NCBI GenBank assembly: GCA_964555675.1
Contig: CAZKTU010000111.1
Span: 1-19,768, forward strand
Direction of reading: 5' to 3'
DNA: 19,768 nucleotides
From: CAIWXH01 sp964555675
GTDB lineage: Bacteria; Chloroflexota; Chloroflexia; Chloroflexales; Chloroflexaceae
Shown here: piece by piece, positions 1-6,993 of the stretch
Numbering within the stretch: the first letter of the stretch is position 1
How the letters are laid out: each line of letters begins with the position of its first letter
Notes under the pieces: model-generated
What the model was told of the DNA's origin: nothing
Databases searched by the model: none
What the model saw: the letters and a program-made list of their open reading frames with translations, nothing else
Program-made: the position numbers and the translations under genes

Positions 1-2053
1 TGCTCACGTCGGTGCCGGTGATGCCCATGGCCACGCCGATGTCGGCCGCCTTGAGCGCCGGGGCGTCATTCACCCCATCGCCGGTCATGGCCGCGATCTC
101 GCCCTCGGCCTTGAGCGCCCGCACAATGCGCAGCTTGTGCTCGGGGGCCACCCGGGCGTAGACCGCCGTATTCGGCACCACGCGCCGCAGCTCGGCCTCG
201 TCCATACGCTGTAGCTCGCCGCCCGTGACGGCAACGGCCCCGGGCTCGCCGATCCCCAGCTCGCCGGCGATGGCGGCGGCGGTACGCGGGTGGTCGCCGG
301 TGATCATGATCGGCCTGATCCCGGCCAGCTTCGCCTCGGCCACGGCGTCGCGGGCCTCGGGGCGGGGCGGGTCGATCATGCCGACCACGCCGAGGAAGAC
401 GAACTCCTGCTCGACCTCCTCGCGCAGATCGCCGCTGACCGCGTCGCGGGCCAGGGTACGGTAGGCCACGCCGAGGGTGCGCAGGGCCTCGCCCGCCAGC
501 CCCTCGACCGCGCCCAGGATCGCGGCGCGGCGCTCGTCGGTGAGGGGGCGCACCTCGTCGTCCGCGCCGAAGCGCTCGTAGTCGCAGCGCGAGAGCAGCA
601 TATCGGGAGCGCCCTTGGCGAAGACCATGACCCGCTCTTTGAGCTGGTCGGCGTGGGCCGTGCTCATCAGCTTGCGCTCTGAGCTGAACGGCACCTCGCC
701 CACGCGGGGGAAGCGCTCGCCGAGCTCGGCGTCGCCCAGGCCGACCTTGCGGGCCGCCACGAGCAGGGCGCCCTCGGTCGGGTCGCCCTGGATCGCCCAG
801 CGTCCGTCCTCCTCGATCAGGCGCGCATTATTGGCCATGTGGGCCGCGCGCAGGGTCTTGCGCACCTCGTCGCGCAGGCCCTCGTCGACGAGGGCCTGCC
901 CGTCGGCGGTCAGCTCGCCCTCGGGGGCGTAGCCGATGCCGCTCAGATCGGCCCGGCCGCTGGCGGTGACCACGGTGCGTACGGTCATCTCATTCTTGGT
1001 CAGGGTGCCGGTCTTATCCGAGCAGATCACCGTGGTCGAGCCCAGGGTCTCGACGGCCGAGAGCTTGCGGACGATCACATTGCGGCGGGCCATGCGCTGC
1101 ATGCCGAGAGAGAGCACGATCGTGGTGATCGCGGTCAGGCCCTCGGGCACGGCGGCGACGGCCAGGCTCACCCCCAGCAGCAGCACGTCGACCAGCTCGG
1201 CCAGGGCGGTGACCCGGCTGAGCAGGACGATGGTCAGGCTCATGATCACGGCGATGGCGATCACGACGATGCCGAGCAGCCGGCCGACCTTGGCCAGCTC
1301 CTTCTGCAAGGGTGTGGGCTCTTCCTCAGTCTCCTGGAGCGAGCCGGCGATCTTGCCGATCTCGGTGCGGGGGCCGGTGGCGACCACCACGGCGCGGCCG
1401 CGGCCCGAGGCCACGGCGGTGCCGCTGAAGACCATATTGCTGCGGTCGCCGATCCCGACCTCCGCCTCGATCGGGCCGCTGTCCTTGCCGACGCTGGCGC
1501 TCTCGCCGGTGAGGGCCGACTCGGCCACGCGCAGGGCGATCGACTCGAGGACGCGGGCGTCGGCGGGCAGCGTGTCGCCCTCTTCGATCAGGAGCATGTC
1601 GCCGGGGACCAGCTCGGCGGCCTCGATATCCTGCTGGCGGCCCTCGCGCCAGACGCGGGCGTGGGGCGAGGACATGGCCCTGAGGGCGGCCACGGCCTGC
1701 TCGGCCCGGTTCTCTTGCACGAAGCCGAGCACCCCGTTGAGCAACACGATCGCCAGGATGGTCAGGGCCTCGAAGGGCACGGCCTCCTCGCGCTCGATCA
1801 GCCAGGCGATGAAGGAGATCGCCGTTGCGGCGAGCAATAGGCCGGTCAGGGGGTCGCGAAACTGGGCGAGAAAGCGCCGCCAGGCGGGGACGGCGGCCTG
1901 CTCGGGCAGCTCGTTGCGGCCATAGCGCCCGAGGCGCTCGCTCACCTCAGCAGGGCCGAGCCCGCGGCCGGGGTCGACGGCGAGCTCGGCGAGCACGTCT
2001 GAGACGCTGTTGCGGTAAGCTTCTTCCAGGGGCGCAGTGGCGCGCATCGTCAT
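1..2053 (-). CDS. Cation-transporting P-type ATPase (P2-type, Ca2+-ATPase-like), C-terminus outside window
   Basis: An ion pump that couples ATP hydrolysis, through an aspartyl-phosphate intermediate, to cation movement across the cytoplasmic membrane. Reading from ATG at 2053, 684 codons are open to the window edge. The N-terminal cation-ATPase domain (ELPEQ at about residue 44) is followed by the first membrane helices, the actuator TGES at 182-185, the M4 motif VPEGL, the phosphorylation site CSDKTGTLT (Asp346), and the hinge GDGVNDAP at 658-665. VPEGL and Asp346 place it in the P2 group (Ca2+/Mn2+ or Na+ pumps) rather than the heavy-metal P1B group, which carries CPx instead. The ion-selective residues of M5-M6 lie beyond the left edge, so the ion cannot be assigned. 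AAAGGG lies six bases before the first ATG; a second in-frame ATG at 2047 is possible. The gene is divergent from the redoxin-like gene. Confidence 0.95.
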   Translation of the reverse strand, partial: MTMRATAPLEEAYRNSVSDVLAELAVDPGRGLGPAEVSERLGRYGRNELPEQAAVPAWRRFLAQFRDPLTGLLLAATAISFIAWLIEREEAVPFEALTILAIVLLNGVLGFVQENRAEQAVAALRAMSSPHARVWREGRQQDIEAAELVPGDMLLIEEGDTLPADARVLESIALRVAESALTGESASVGKDSGPIEAEVGIGDRSNMVFSGTAVASGRGRAVVVATGPRTEIGKIAGSLQETEEEPTPLQKELAKVGRLLGIVVIAIAVIMSLTIVLLSRVTALAELVDVLLLGVSLAVAAVPEGLTAITTIVLSLGMQRMARRNVIVRKLSAVETLGSTTVICSDKTGTLTKNEMTVRTVVTASGRADLSGIGYAPEGELTADGQALVDEGLRDEVRKTLRAAHMANNARLIEEDGRWAIQGDPTEGALLVAARKVGLGDAELGERFPRVGEVPFSSERKLMSTAHADQLKERVMVFAKGAPDMLLSRCDYERFGADDEVRPLTDERRAAILGAVEGLAGEALRTLGVAYRTLARDAVSGDLREEVEQEFVFLGVVGMIDPPRPEARDAVAEAKLAGIRPIMITGDHPRTAAAIAGELGIGEPGAVAVTGGELQRMDEAELRRVVPNTAVYARVAPEHKLRIVRALKAEGEIAAMTGDGVNDAPALKAADIGVAMGITGTDVS

Positions 2054-2086
2054 CTTCTACCCTTTGTTGGCGCGTAAACCGAAGGT

Positions 2087-2115
2087 TAGACGTCGCAAGA
2101 TTCGTGCCACGTCTA
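2087..2115. promoter_or_regulatory. Inverted repeat in the ATPase/redoxin divergent region
   Basis: Perfect 7-bp arms TAGACGT (2087-2093) and ACGTCTA (2109-2115) are separated by 15 bp. The element lies 34-62 bp upstream of the ATPase ATG. A regulator operator is possible, but no convincing -35/-10 pair could be fixed around it, so the role is inference. Confidence 0.3.
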
Positions 2116-2190
2116 GCGTCGTTCGGCGCTACAGCGCGCAGATCGCCCGCGGGGGTGGTATCCTGGCACGGCAGTTGCTGAACGTGCGGT

Positions 2191-2264
2191 GTGCGACGAG
2201 GGAACCGTGACGGCGGCCGGCGAGTGCGCCCCCCGCTCCGTACTCGCCGGGTCCCTCGTCGCAC
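2191..2264 (+). promoter_or_regulatory. Nested two-stem hairpin in the redoxin leader
   Basis: The outer arms GTGCGACGAGGGA (2191-2203) and TCCCTCGTCGCAC (2252-2264) are perfectly complementary over 13 bp. Inside, 2217-2228 pairs with 2239-2250 over 12 bp (one G-U), closing a 10-nt C-rich loop. The right stems are separated by a single base and the left ones by 13 bases. The element ends 22 nt before the GTG start and just before the Shine-Dalgarno, and no U-tract follows. This looks like a structured 5' leader rather than a terminator; its function is unknown. Confidence 0.5.
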
Positions 2265-2286
2265 TTCACCTTGTGAGGAGTAGCCA

Positions 2287-2772
2287 GTGAGTGAGACGAC
2301 AGACCTGAGCCAGACGACACCGCGGCTCGAGGTGGGCGCGATGGCGCCGAACTTCACGCTGCCCACGGTGAGCGGGGGCGAACTGACCCGTAGCGCCTAC
2401 AGGGCGCGGCGGCACCTGGCCTTGATCTTCCTCCCCTTCGTCGACCTGCCGACCCGCGAGTATCTCGAGACGATCGCCGGGCGCTATAGCGCCTTCAGGG
2501 GCGCCGGCTCGGAGGCGATCGCCGTGGTCACCGACGCGGGCGCCAACGCCGACGGCCTGCGGGCCGCCCTGGACGTGCCCTTCCCGCTGCTGCTCGACCC
2601 GAATGGCGTCGTCGCGGCGCGCTTCCTACCCGACGGCGCGCCCCTGGGCGTCTTCGTCCTCGACCGCTACGGCGAGCTGCGCCACCAGTGGGCCCTCACG
2701 GCACCGCCGCTGCCGCCGGTCGACGACCTGATCGCATGGCTCGAGGCGATCGACAACCAGTGTGTGCTCTAA
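2287..2772 (+). CDS. Redoxin/AhpC-TSA-fold protein lacking the peroxidatic cysteine
   Basis: A 161-aa thioredoxin-fold protein of the peroxiredoxin type, probably cytoplasmic because no signal peptide is visible. The opening GAMAPNFTLPTVSGGEL (from residue 17), the strand ALIFLPF, and the C-terminal LGVFVLDRYGELRHQW follow the AhpC/TSA pattern. The peroxidatic site PxxxTxxC is replaced by PFVDLPTR (residues 50-57), with Arg where Cys is expected. The only cysteine is Cys159, two residues from the end. Classical peroxidase activity is therefore unlikely; a binding, scaffold or altered redox role is possible. The GTG start is chosen because TGAGGAG lies six bases upstream. The stop overlaps that of the convergent allantoinase by a few bases, with no terminator between them. 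Confidence 0.82.
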   Translation: MSETTDLSQTTPRLEVGAMAPNFTLPTVSGGELTRSAYRARRHLALIFLPFVDLPTREYLETIAGRYSAFRGAGSEAIAVVTDAGANADGLRAALDVPFPLLLDPNGVVAARFLPDGAPLGVFVLDRYGELRHQWALTAPPLPPVDDLIAWLEAIDNQCVL

Positions 2773-4142
2773 CTCCCCTGGCCGCTCTGGGGTCGCAGCA
2801 GGCGCCCGCCCGCGCCCGCGGCCGGCTTGCCATCCCGGTAGATCGTCTGGCCGCGCCTGAGGGTGCGCACGACGCGCCCACGCAGGGCCATGCCTACGTA
2901 CGGGCTGAGGCGGTGCCGGTCGTGCAGGTCGTCCCGGCCCAGAGTCCAGTTCGCGCCCAGGTCGACCAGGGCCAGATCGGCGTCGTAGCCGGGCGCGAGG
3001 GCGCCTTTCCCGGCGAGGGCGAAGCGCTCGGCCACGGCCCCGGCGGTCAGGCGGGCGATCGCGGCGAGGGCGAGGCCGCGCCCGTGGTGGCCCTCGCTCA
3101 GCAGCAACTCGAGGGTTGACTGGACGCCGGCGATGCCGCCCCAGGTGGCGAAGAACGAGTCGGGCGGCGTCCAGCGCTTCAGCTCGGGCGGCGCGGGCGA
3201 ATGGTCCGAGGCGAGCAGGTCGATCTCGCCGGCCATTAGGCGCGCCCACAGCTCGGCGCGGGTGGCGTGATCCCTGATCGGCGGGGCGCACTTGGCGGCC
3301 GCGCCGATGCGCACGACATCCTCCTCGGTGAAGGCCAGGTAGTGCGGGCACGTCTCGCAGCTCACGTCGAGCCCACGGGCGCGGGCCTCGGCGACGAGAG
3401 CGACGCCGCGCCCGCTGCTGATATGGACGATATGGAGGCGGCAGCCGGCCTCGGCGGCGAGCAGGATGGCCCGCTGGATGGCCTCGAGCTCGGCGAGCAG
3501 GGGGCGCGAGGCCAGATAGTCGGCCACGCCCACGCGTCCGGCGGCCACGGCGCGGGCGGCGAGGGCCGCGGTCATCGAGTCGCTCTCGGCGTGTACGGCC
3601 ACGGGCAAGCCGAGGCGGGCGGCCGCCACCATGCCCTCGTAGAGGGTCAGATCGTCGGCGGCGACGAAGTCGGTGGTGCCGCTGGCCGACATAAAGGCCT
3701 TGAAGCCCACCACGCCACAGGCGGCGAGCTCGTCGAGGCGGTCGACGTTGGTCGGGGTGAGGCCGCCCCAGAGGGCGAAGTCGACCAGGGAGGCGGCCTC
3801 GGCGGCGGCCCGTTTGAGGGCGAAGCTGGCCGCGTCGAGGGTGGGCGGGCTGGCGTTGAGCGGCATCTCGAGACAGACGGCGCCCCCGCCCGCGGCGAGG
3901 GCCGCGCTGCCCGTGGCCCAGCCCTCCCAGGCGGTCCGCCCGGGCTCGTTGAAGTGGACGTGGGCGTCGATCAGGGCGGGCAAGATCAGCAGGCCGGAGG
4001 CGTCGATGGTCTCGGCGGCGGGATCGGCGAGCTCGGGGGCGAGCGCAGCGATCAGCCCGTCGGCGATCGCCAGGTCGGCGGCAACGAGCCCCTCGGGGGT
4101 GACGAGTGTAGCGCCGGTAATGCGCAGGTCATAACGAGGCAT
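2769..4142 (-). CDS. allB: Allantoinase
   Basis: Cytosolic amidohydrolase that opens the hydantoin ring of (S)-allantoin to give allantoate, in ureide/purine breakdown. Its 457 aa is the usual length. Metal-site residues are all visible: HVH at 61-63 in a DAHVHFNEPGRTAWEGW segment, the carboxylated Lys148 in GFKAFM, His184 in HAES, His240 in HIVHIS, and Asp313 in SDHSP. NEPGRTAWEGW and WGGIAGVQ separate allantoinase from dihydroorotase and hydantoinase. AGGAG lies six bases before the ATG, right at the edge of the assembly gap. In transcription order it follows allC, and it is probably the last gene of the operon starting near 6594. The sibling hydantoinase family is the main alternative but is much less likely beside allC. 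Confidence 0.95.
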   Translation of the reverse strand: MPRYDLRITGATLVTPEGLVAADLAIADGLIAALAPELADPAAETIDASGLLILPALIDAHVHFNEPGRTAWEGWATGSAALAAGGGAVCLEMPLNASPPTLDAASFALKRAAAEAASLVDFALWGGLTPTNVDRLDELAACGVVGFKAFMSASGTTDFVAADDLTLYEGMVAAARLGLPVAVHAESDSMTAALAARAVAAGRVGVADYLASRPLLAELEAIQRAILLAAEAGCRLHIVHISSGRGVALVAEARARGLDVSCETCPHYLAFTEEDVVRIGAAAKCAPPIRDHATRAELWARLMAGEIDLLASDHSPAPPELKRWTPPDSFFATWGGIAGVQSTLELLLSEGHHGRGLALAAIARLTAGAVAERFALAGKGALAPGYDADLALVDLGANWTLGRDDLHDRHRLSPYVGMALRGRVVRTLRRGQTIYRDGKPAAGAGGRLLRPQSGQGS

Positions 4143-4151
4143 AGAGCTCCT

Positions 4152-4251
4152 NNNNNNNNNNNNNNNNNNNNNNNNNNNNNNNNNNNNNNNNNNNNNNNNN
4201 NNNNNNNNNNNNNNNNNNNNNNNNNNNNNNNNNNNNNNNNNNNNNNNNNNN
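4152..4251. other. Assembly gap (100 N)
   Basis: A run of exactly 100 N lies between the stop of allC and the Shine-Dalgarno of allB. Round 100-N runs are commonly placeholders of unknown length, so a missing gene here cannot be excluded. Any translation across it is meaningless. Confidence 0.98.
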
Positions 4252-4262
4252 AGGCCAGCCTC

Positions 4263-5513
4263 CTAGCGGGCCATGAGCGGCCTTGCCGCCAGGTCGTCCA
4301 GCAGATGTCCCAGAGCCACAAGTGCGGCGGCCACATCGGCGGCTTCCACCGCCTCGGCGGGGTTATGGCTGATGCCGCCCTTGCAGCGCACGAAGAGCAT
4401 GGCCGACTCGACGATCCCGGCCATAATCGCGGCGTCGTGACCGGCGCCGCTGGGCAGCTCGAAGGGCGCGTAGCCGGCGGCGGCGATGGCGAGGGCGATG
4501 CGCTCGCGCAGGCCGGGCGAGAGGGGGACGGCGGGGCGACCCTCGGGCTCGTCCCAGACCAGCGAGACGCCGCGCGAGGCGGCGGCGGACTGAGCGCGGG
4601 CGCGCAGCTCGGCCAGGGCCTGGCGGCGGGCGCCGTCGTCCTGGTGGCGCACGTCGAGGCTGAGGGTGGCGGCCCCGGGGATCACGTTGCCGGCGCCGGG
4701 CAGGGCGCTGATCTGGCCGACCGTGGCCACGAGGCCGGGCGTAGCGCGAGCGACACCCTCGGCGGCGAGGATGATCTCGGCGGCGGCGCAGAGGGCGTCG
4801 CGGCGCAGATCCATCGGCACGGTGCCGGCGTGGCCCGCGGTGCCGAGCAGGCTGACGGTGAGCCGGTTGGCGCCGGCGACGGCGCTGACCACACCAAGGG
4901 GGAGGCCGCGGGCCTCGAGCCGGGGACCCTGCTCGATATGGACCTCGAGGTAGGCGAGCAGGTCGGCGGGGCGGCGCGCGTCGCGGGGGATGAGCTCGGG
5001 GTCGGCCCCGAAGGCCAGCATGGCCTCGGCGAGGGTGACGCCCTCGGCGTCGCGCAGGGCCAGGAGGGCCGGGTCGAAGGTGCCCGCGAGGGCCCGGCTG
5101 CCCAGGAACGAGGCCCCGAAGCGCAGGCCCTCCTCGTCGGCGAAGGCGATCACCTCGACGGCGAAGGGCAGGCGCCGGCCCTGGCGGTGCAGGGCCTCGA
5201 CGGCGGCGATGCCGACCATAACGCCGAGGATGCCGTCGTAGCGGCCCGCGTCGCGCACCGTATCGAGGTGCGAGCCGATGATCAGGGTCTGGGCGGCCGA
5301 GCGGTCGGCCGGGTAGCTGCCCACGAGGTTGCCGGCGGCGTCTTCGTAGACCAGCATGCCGGCCTCGGCCATCCAGGCCCCGACCAGAGTGTGGGCGTGG
5401 CGCAGAGCGGGCGTGTAGGAGGGCCGCGTCAGGCGGCCCTCCTCCTCGCTGATCGCGCCGAGGGTGGCGCAGCGAGCCAATACTGTCGCAGCAAGCTCAG
5501 CGGGGTCATCCAT
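4263..5513 (-). CDS. allC: Allantoate amidohydrolase (M20 family)
   Basis: Binuclear-metal M20-type amidohydrolase, 416 aa, converting allantoate to ureidoglycine with release of ammonia and CO2. Visible ligands and catalytic residues are His82 and Asp93 (GSHLDTVRDAGRYDG), Glu127-Glu128 (FADEEG), His192 (HIEQGP) and His383 (SHNPAE). GTAGHAGTVPM belongs to the dimerisation lid and GAGHDA (356-361) to the substrate pocket. N-carbamoyl-L-amino-acid hydrolase is the close paralogue; pairing with allB decides for AllC. GAGG lies eight bases before the ATG. An out-of-frame ATG that begins at 5540 and stops at the allC start could form a short coupling ORF. It follows the PPOX gene after 46 nt, on the same strand. 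Confidence 0.93.
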   Translation of the reverse strand: MDDPAELAATVLARCATLGAISEEEGRLTRPSYTPALRHAHTLVGAWMAEAGMLVYEDAAGNLVGSYPADRSAAQTLIIGSHLDTVRDAGRYDGILGVMVGIAAVEALHRQGRRLPFAVEVIAFADEEGLRFGASFLGSRALAGTFDPALLALRDAEGVTLAEAMLAFGADPELIPRDARRPADLLAYLEVHIEQGPRLEARGLPLGVVSAVAGANRLTVSLLGTAGHAGTVPMDLRRDALCAAAEIILAAEGVARATPGLVATVGQISALPGAGNVIPGAATLSLDVRHQDDGARRQALAELRARAQSAAASRGVSLVWDEPEGRPAVPLSPGLRERIALAIAAAGYAPFELPSGAGHDAAIMAGIVESAMLFVRCKGGISHNPAEAVEAADVAAALVALGHLLDDLAARPLMAR

Positions 5514-5559
5514 AGGCGCTGCCTCTTTGCGCGGGCCCCATGAGGAGCCCTGGGCGGAT

Positions 5560-5949
5560 CTACAGACCCTGGCCGTAGGCCCGCTTGATGGTCATGCGGA
5601 CGCTGGCGCGGGGGGCGTCGGGGCGGCGGGTGATCCATTCGGCGGCCTTCTCGGCCCCGAGGTAGCGCACGGCCATGCGCAGGCGCAGCTCGGGGTCGAC
5701 AGGCTCGACGACGGCGCTGCCACTGAGCGTCAGGTAGCGGATACCGTCCTCGATCGTGATGCTGATCGTGGGGGTGCGGCGCAGATTGGCGACCTTCACC
5801 GCGTTCGCGCCGACGCCGAAGCGGATCTCGTCGCCCTCGAGCAGATACCAGACCACCGTCTGCTGGATGCTGCCGTCGGCGTTGAGGGTCGCCACGACGG
5901 CGTAATGGGGGGCTGCGAGAAACTCCCGCTGCGCGGGGAGCAGGGTCAT
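5560..5949 (-). CDS. PPOX-fold (pyridoxamine 5'-phosphate oxidase-like) flavin/F420-binding protein
   Basis: A 129-aa single split-barrel domain. HYAVVATLNADGSIQQTVVWYLLEGDEIRFG near the N-terminus, followed by KVANLRRTPTISITIED and ARYLTLSGSAVV-like strands, matches the PPOX class F420-dependent oxidoreductase group (one residue differs: the text here is IRYLTLSG). Family members bind FMN, F420 or haem-type ligands at a dimer interface; the true cofactor and substrate cannot be read from the sequence. The ATG lies two bases after the stop of the upstream DsbA-like gene, with GAGGAG placed inside that gene's end, so the two are tightly coupled. No signal peptide is visible. Confidence 0.85.
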   Translation of the reverse strand: MTLLPAQREFLAAPHYAVVATLNADGSIQQTVVWYLLEGDEIRFGVGANAVKVANLRRTPTISITIEDGIRYLTLSGSAVVEPVDPELRLRMAVRYLGAEKAAEWITRRPDAPRASVRMTIKRAYGQGL

Positions 5950-5951
5950 GG

Positions 5952-6557
5952 CTATTTCTCCTCGAGCTCGGCCAGCACCTGGGTGACGGCCTGACGCAGC
6001 ACCGGGTAGGGCTGAGCGCCGACGACCAGGTACTTCTCGGCGAAGATCAGGGCGGGCACGCCGCTGAGGCTGTAGGTCTGGGCCTGGGCGATGTCGGCGT
6101 CGACGGCCGCGTTATACTCGCCGGCGGCGAGGGCGGCCAGGAAGGCCTCGCGGTCGAGGCCGAGGCCCACGGCGAGGTCGGCCAGCAGCTGCAAGTCGCT
6201 GATATCGGCGGCCTGCTGCCAGTAGGCGCCGAAGACGGCCGCGTGGTAGGCCTCGCCCACTCCCTGGGCCTCGGCGTACTTGGCGCCAATCAGCGCGGGG
6301 CGGCTATCGATGCCGAGGGGGCCCGAGTTGAGCTCGAGGCCATACTGGTCGCGGGCCGTGGCGTAGAGCTGCGGGCGGGCGGCCTCGATGCGGCGGCGGA
6401 ACTCGGGGGGCATAGGCGGGCTGCCGCTGGGGCGCAGCTCGAACGAGCGCCAGCGGATGGCGAGGTTGTGCTCTTGGCGAAGCCTGTCCAAACTGGAGGC
6501 TACAAGGAAGCAGTACGGTCAGACAAAATCCGACCAGACGTCGATCGTCAGGTGCAT
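5952..6557 (-). CDS. DsbA/FrnE-like thioredoxin-fold oxidoreductase, predicted selenoprotein with UPYC active site
   Basis: A 201-aa 2-hydroxychromene-2-carboxylate isomerase/DsbA-type protein. The ATG at 6557 has AGGAGG four bases upstream. It reads MHLTIDVWSDFV, then UGA (6521-6519) as residue 13, then PYCFL and on without another stop to 5952. Family members have CPWC or CPYC at this place, so UGA replaces exactly the first, nucleophilic cysteine; Cys16 remains. Downstream family marks are present: IRWRSFELRP, the GLGLDREAFLAAL helix and the cis-proline loop SLSGVPALIF (about residues 165-174). No in-frame ATG lies just after the UGA, and a start at TTG 6491 would discard the active site. 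A stem-loop resembling a SECIS follows. No signal peptide, so probably cytosolic. Alternatives are a TGC/TGT-to-TGA base error or a decaying gene; the intact remainder and hairpin argue against both. Confidence 0.8.
6481..6521 (-). promoter_or_regulatory. Putative bacterial SECIS element following the UGA codon
   Basis: In the mRNA, 25 nt separate UGA (6521-6519) from the G opening the apical loop (6493). The stem has AGCCU (6501-6497) paired with AGGCU (6485-6481), and CCA (6496-6494) paired with UGG (6490-6488). The loop is GUU and a two-base AC bulge lies on the 3' side. Known bacterial SECIS elements are short hairpins inside the coding sequence just after UGA, with a G in a small apical loop roughly 16-37 nt away. 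This element fits that description. SelB binding is inferred. Confidence 0.65.
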
Positions 6558-6600
6558 AGGTCCTCCTCGGTGCGGCGGGGCGCAGGGCGCGCTCCTGGGC

Positions 6601-6606
6601 ATTGTA
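6601..6606 (-). promoter_or_regulatory. Candidate -10 (TACAAT) for the selenoprotein-PPOX-allC-allB operon
   Basis: The minus strand carries TACAAT, a 5/6 match to TATAAT, placing a start near 6594 and a leader of about 37 nt. No good -35 lies 16-18 bp upstream. A second weak -10, TATAAC, occurs at 6649-6644. Confidence 0.35.
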
Positions 6607-6698
6607 CCCTCAATTTCCGCTGCGCGCCCGGCGCAAAGGTGGAGTTATACCGCGACTGACAATCTCGTGAGCGAGCCAAGATCTTTAGAAAAAAGGGG

Positions 6699-6728
6699 TT
6701 GACTTTAACCATTGCATAATGCTATAGT
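6699..6728 (+). promoter_or_regulatory. Distal rpoD-side promoter (TTGACT-N18-TATAGT)
   Basis: TTGACT at 6699-6704 and TATAGT at 6723-6728 are separated by 18 bp in an AT-rich patch of an otherwise GC-rich region. The predicted start is near 6735, giving a leader of about 340 nt before rpoD, or a separate short RNA if the hairpin at 6850-6885 stops transcription. Confidence 0.6.
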
Positions 6729-6733
6729 AGCAA

Positions 6734-6896
6734 CCGGCAAAGTGAATGGGGTGCCAAGACCGCGTCCCTCCAATGTGTAATCTGATGGGGTTTGAGTGGC
6801 ACACGCTCCAACCCTATCTTTGTGCCACACGGCATCACAGCCGGCACGAGGGGCCAGAGCGGGAGATTATTTCCGCTCCGGCCCCCTTACTTCTCT
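6734..6896 (+). ncRNA. Folded leader or candidate small RNA upstream of rpoD
   Basis: Several complementary segments begin at the predicted start. CCGGC (6734-6738) pairs with GCCGG (6840-6844), and GGTGCC (6750-6755) pairs with GGCATC (6831-6836). GTGGCACA (6796-6803) pairs with TGTGCCAC (6821-6828). An alternative pairing joins 6787-6796 to 6806-6815 with 9 of 10 bases matched, so two folds compete. A final hairpin, 6850-6862 with 6873-6885 (12 pairs and one A-C mismatch), precedes a modest U/C-rich stretch. No protein is evident here. I cannot match it to a named RNA family; the ends do not pair as in 6S RNA. Confidence 0.35.
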
Positions 6897-6993
6897 AGAG
6901 TAGCTACGAGCGGGCGTCGTAGGCGGGGGTGGCGGCGGCAGCCGATCCCGCGAAGCAGAGCCCATAGCAATCAACAAGGAAGACAGGAAAGGC

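Noticed and set aside
225..1925. Long plus-strand open frames opposite the P-type ATPase
   Set aside because: They are antisense shadows of GC-rich codons; the minus-strand frame contains all P-type ATPase motifs in order.
2287..2772. Second selenoprotein in the redoxin-like gene
   Set aside because: The codon at the peroxidatic position encodes Arg, with no UGA in frame before the TAA stop.
3267..5543. 758-codon plus-strand frame spanning the N gap
   Set aside because: It crosses 100 unknown bases, is Gly/Ala/Asp-biased, and is antisense to allB and allC, which have complete active sites.
6482..6557. Reading the DsbA-like gene as a truncated form starting at TTG 6491, or as a pseudogene
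   Set aside because: The TTG has no proper Shine-Dalgarno, while AGGAGG-ATG lies 66 nt upstream in the same frame with family-like sequence on both sides of a single UGA at the catalytic position.
6734..6896. 6S RNA
   Set aside because: The predicted 5' and 3' ends do not pair, and there is no single long rod with a central open bubble.
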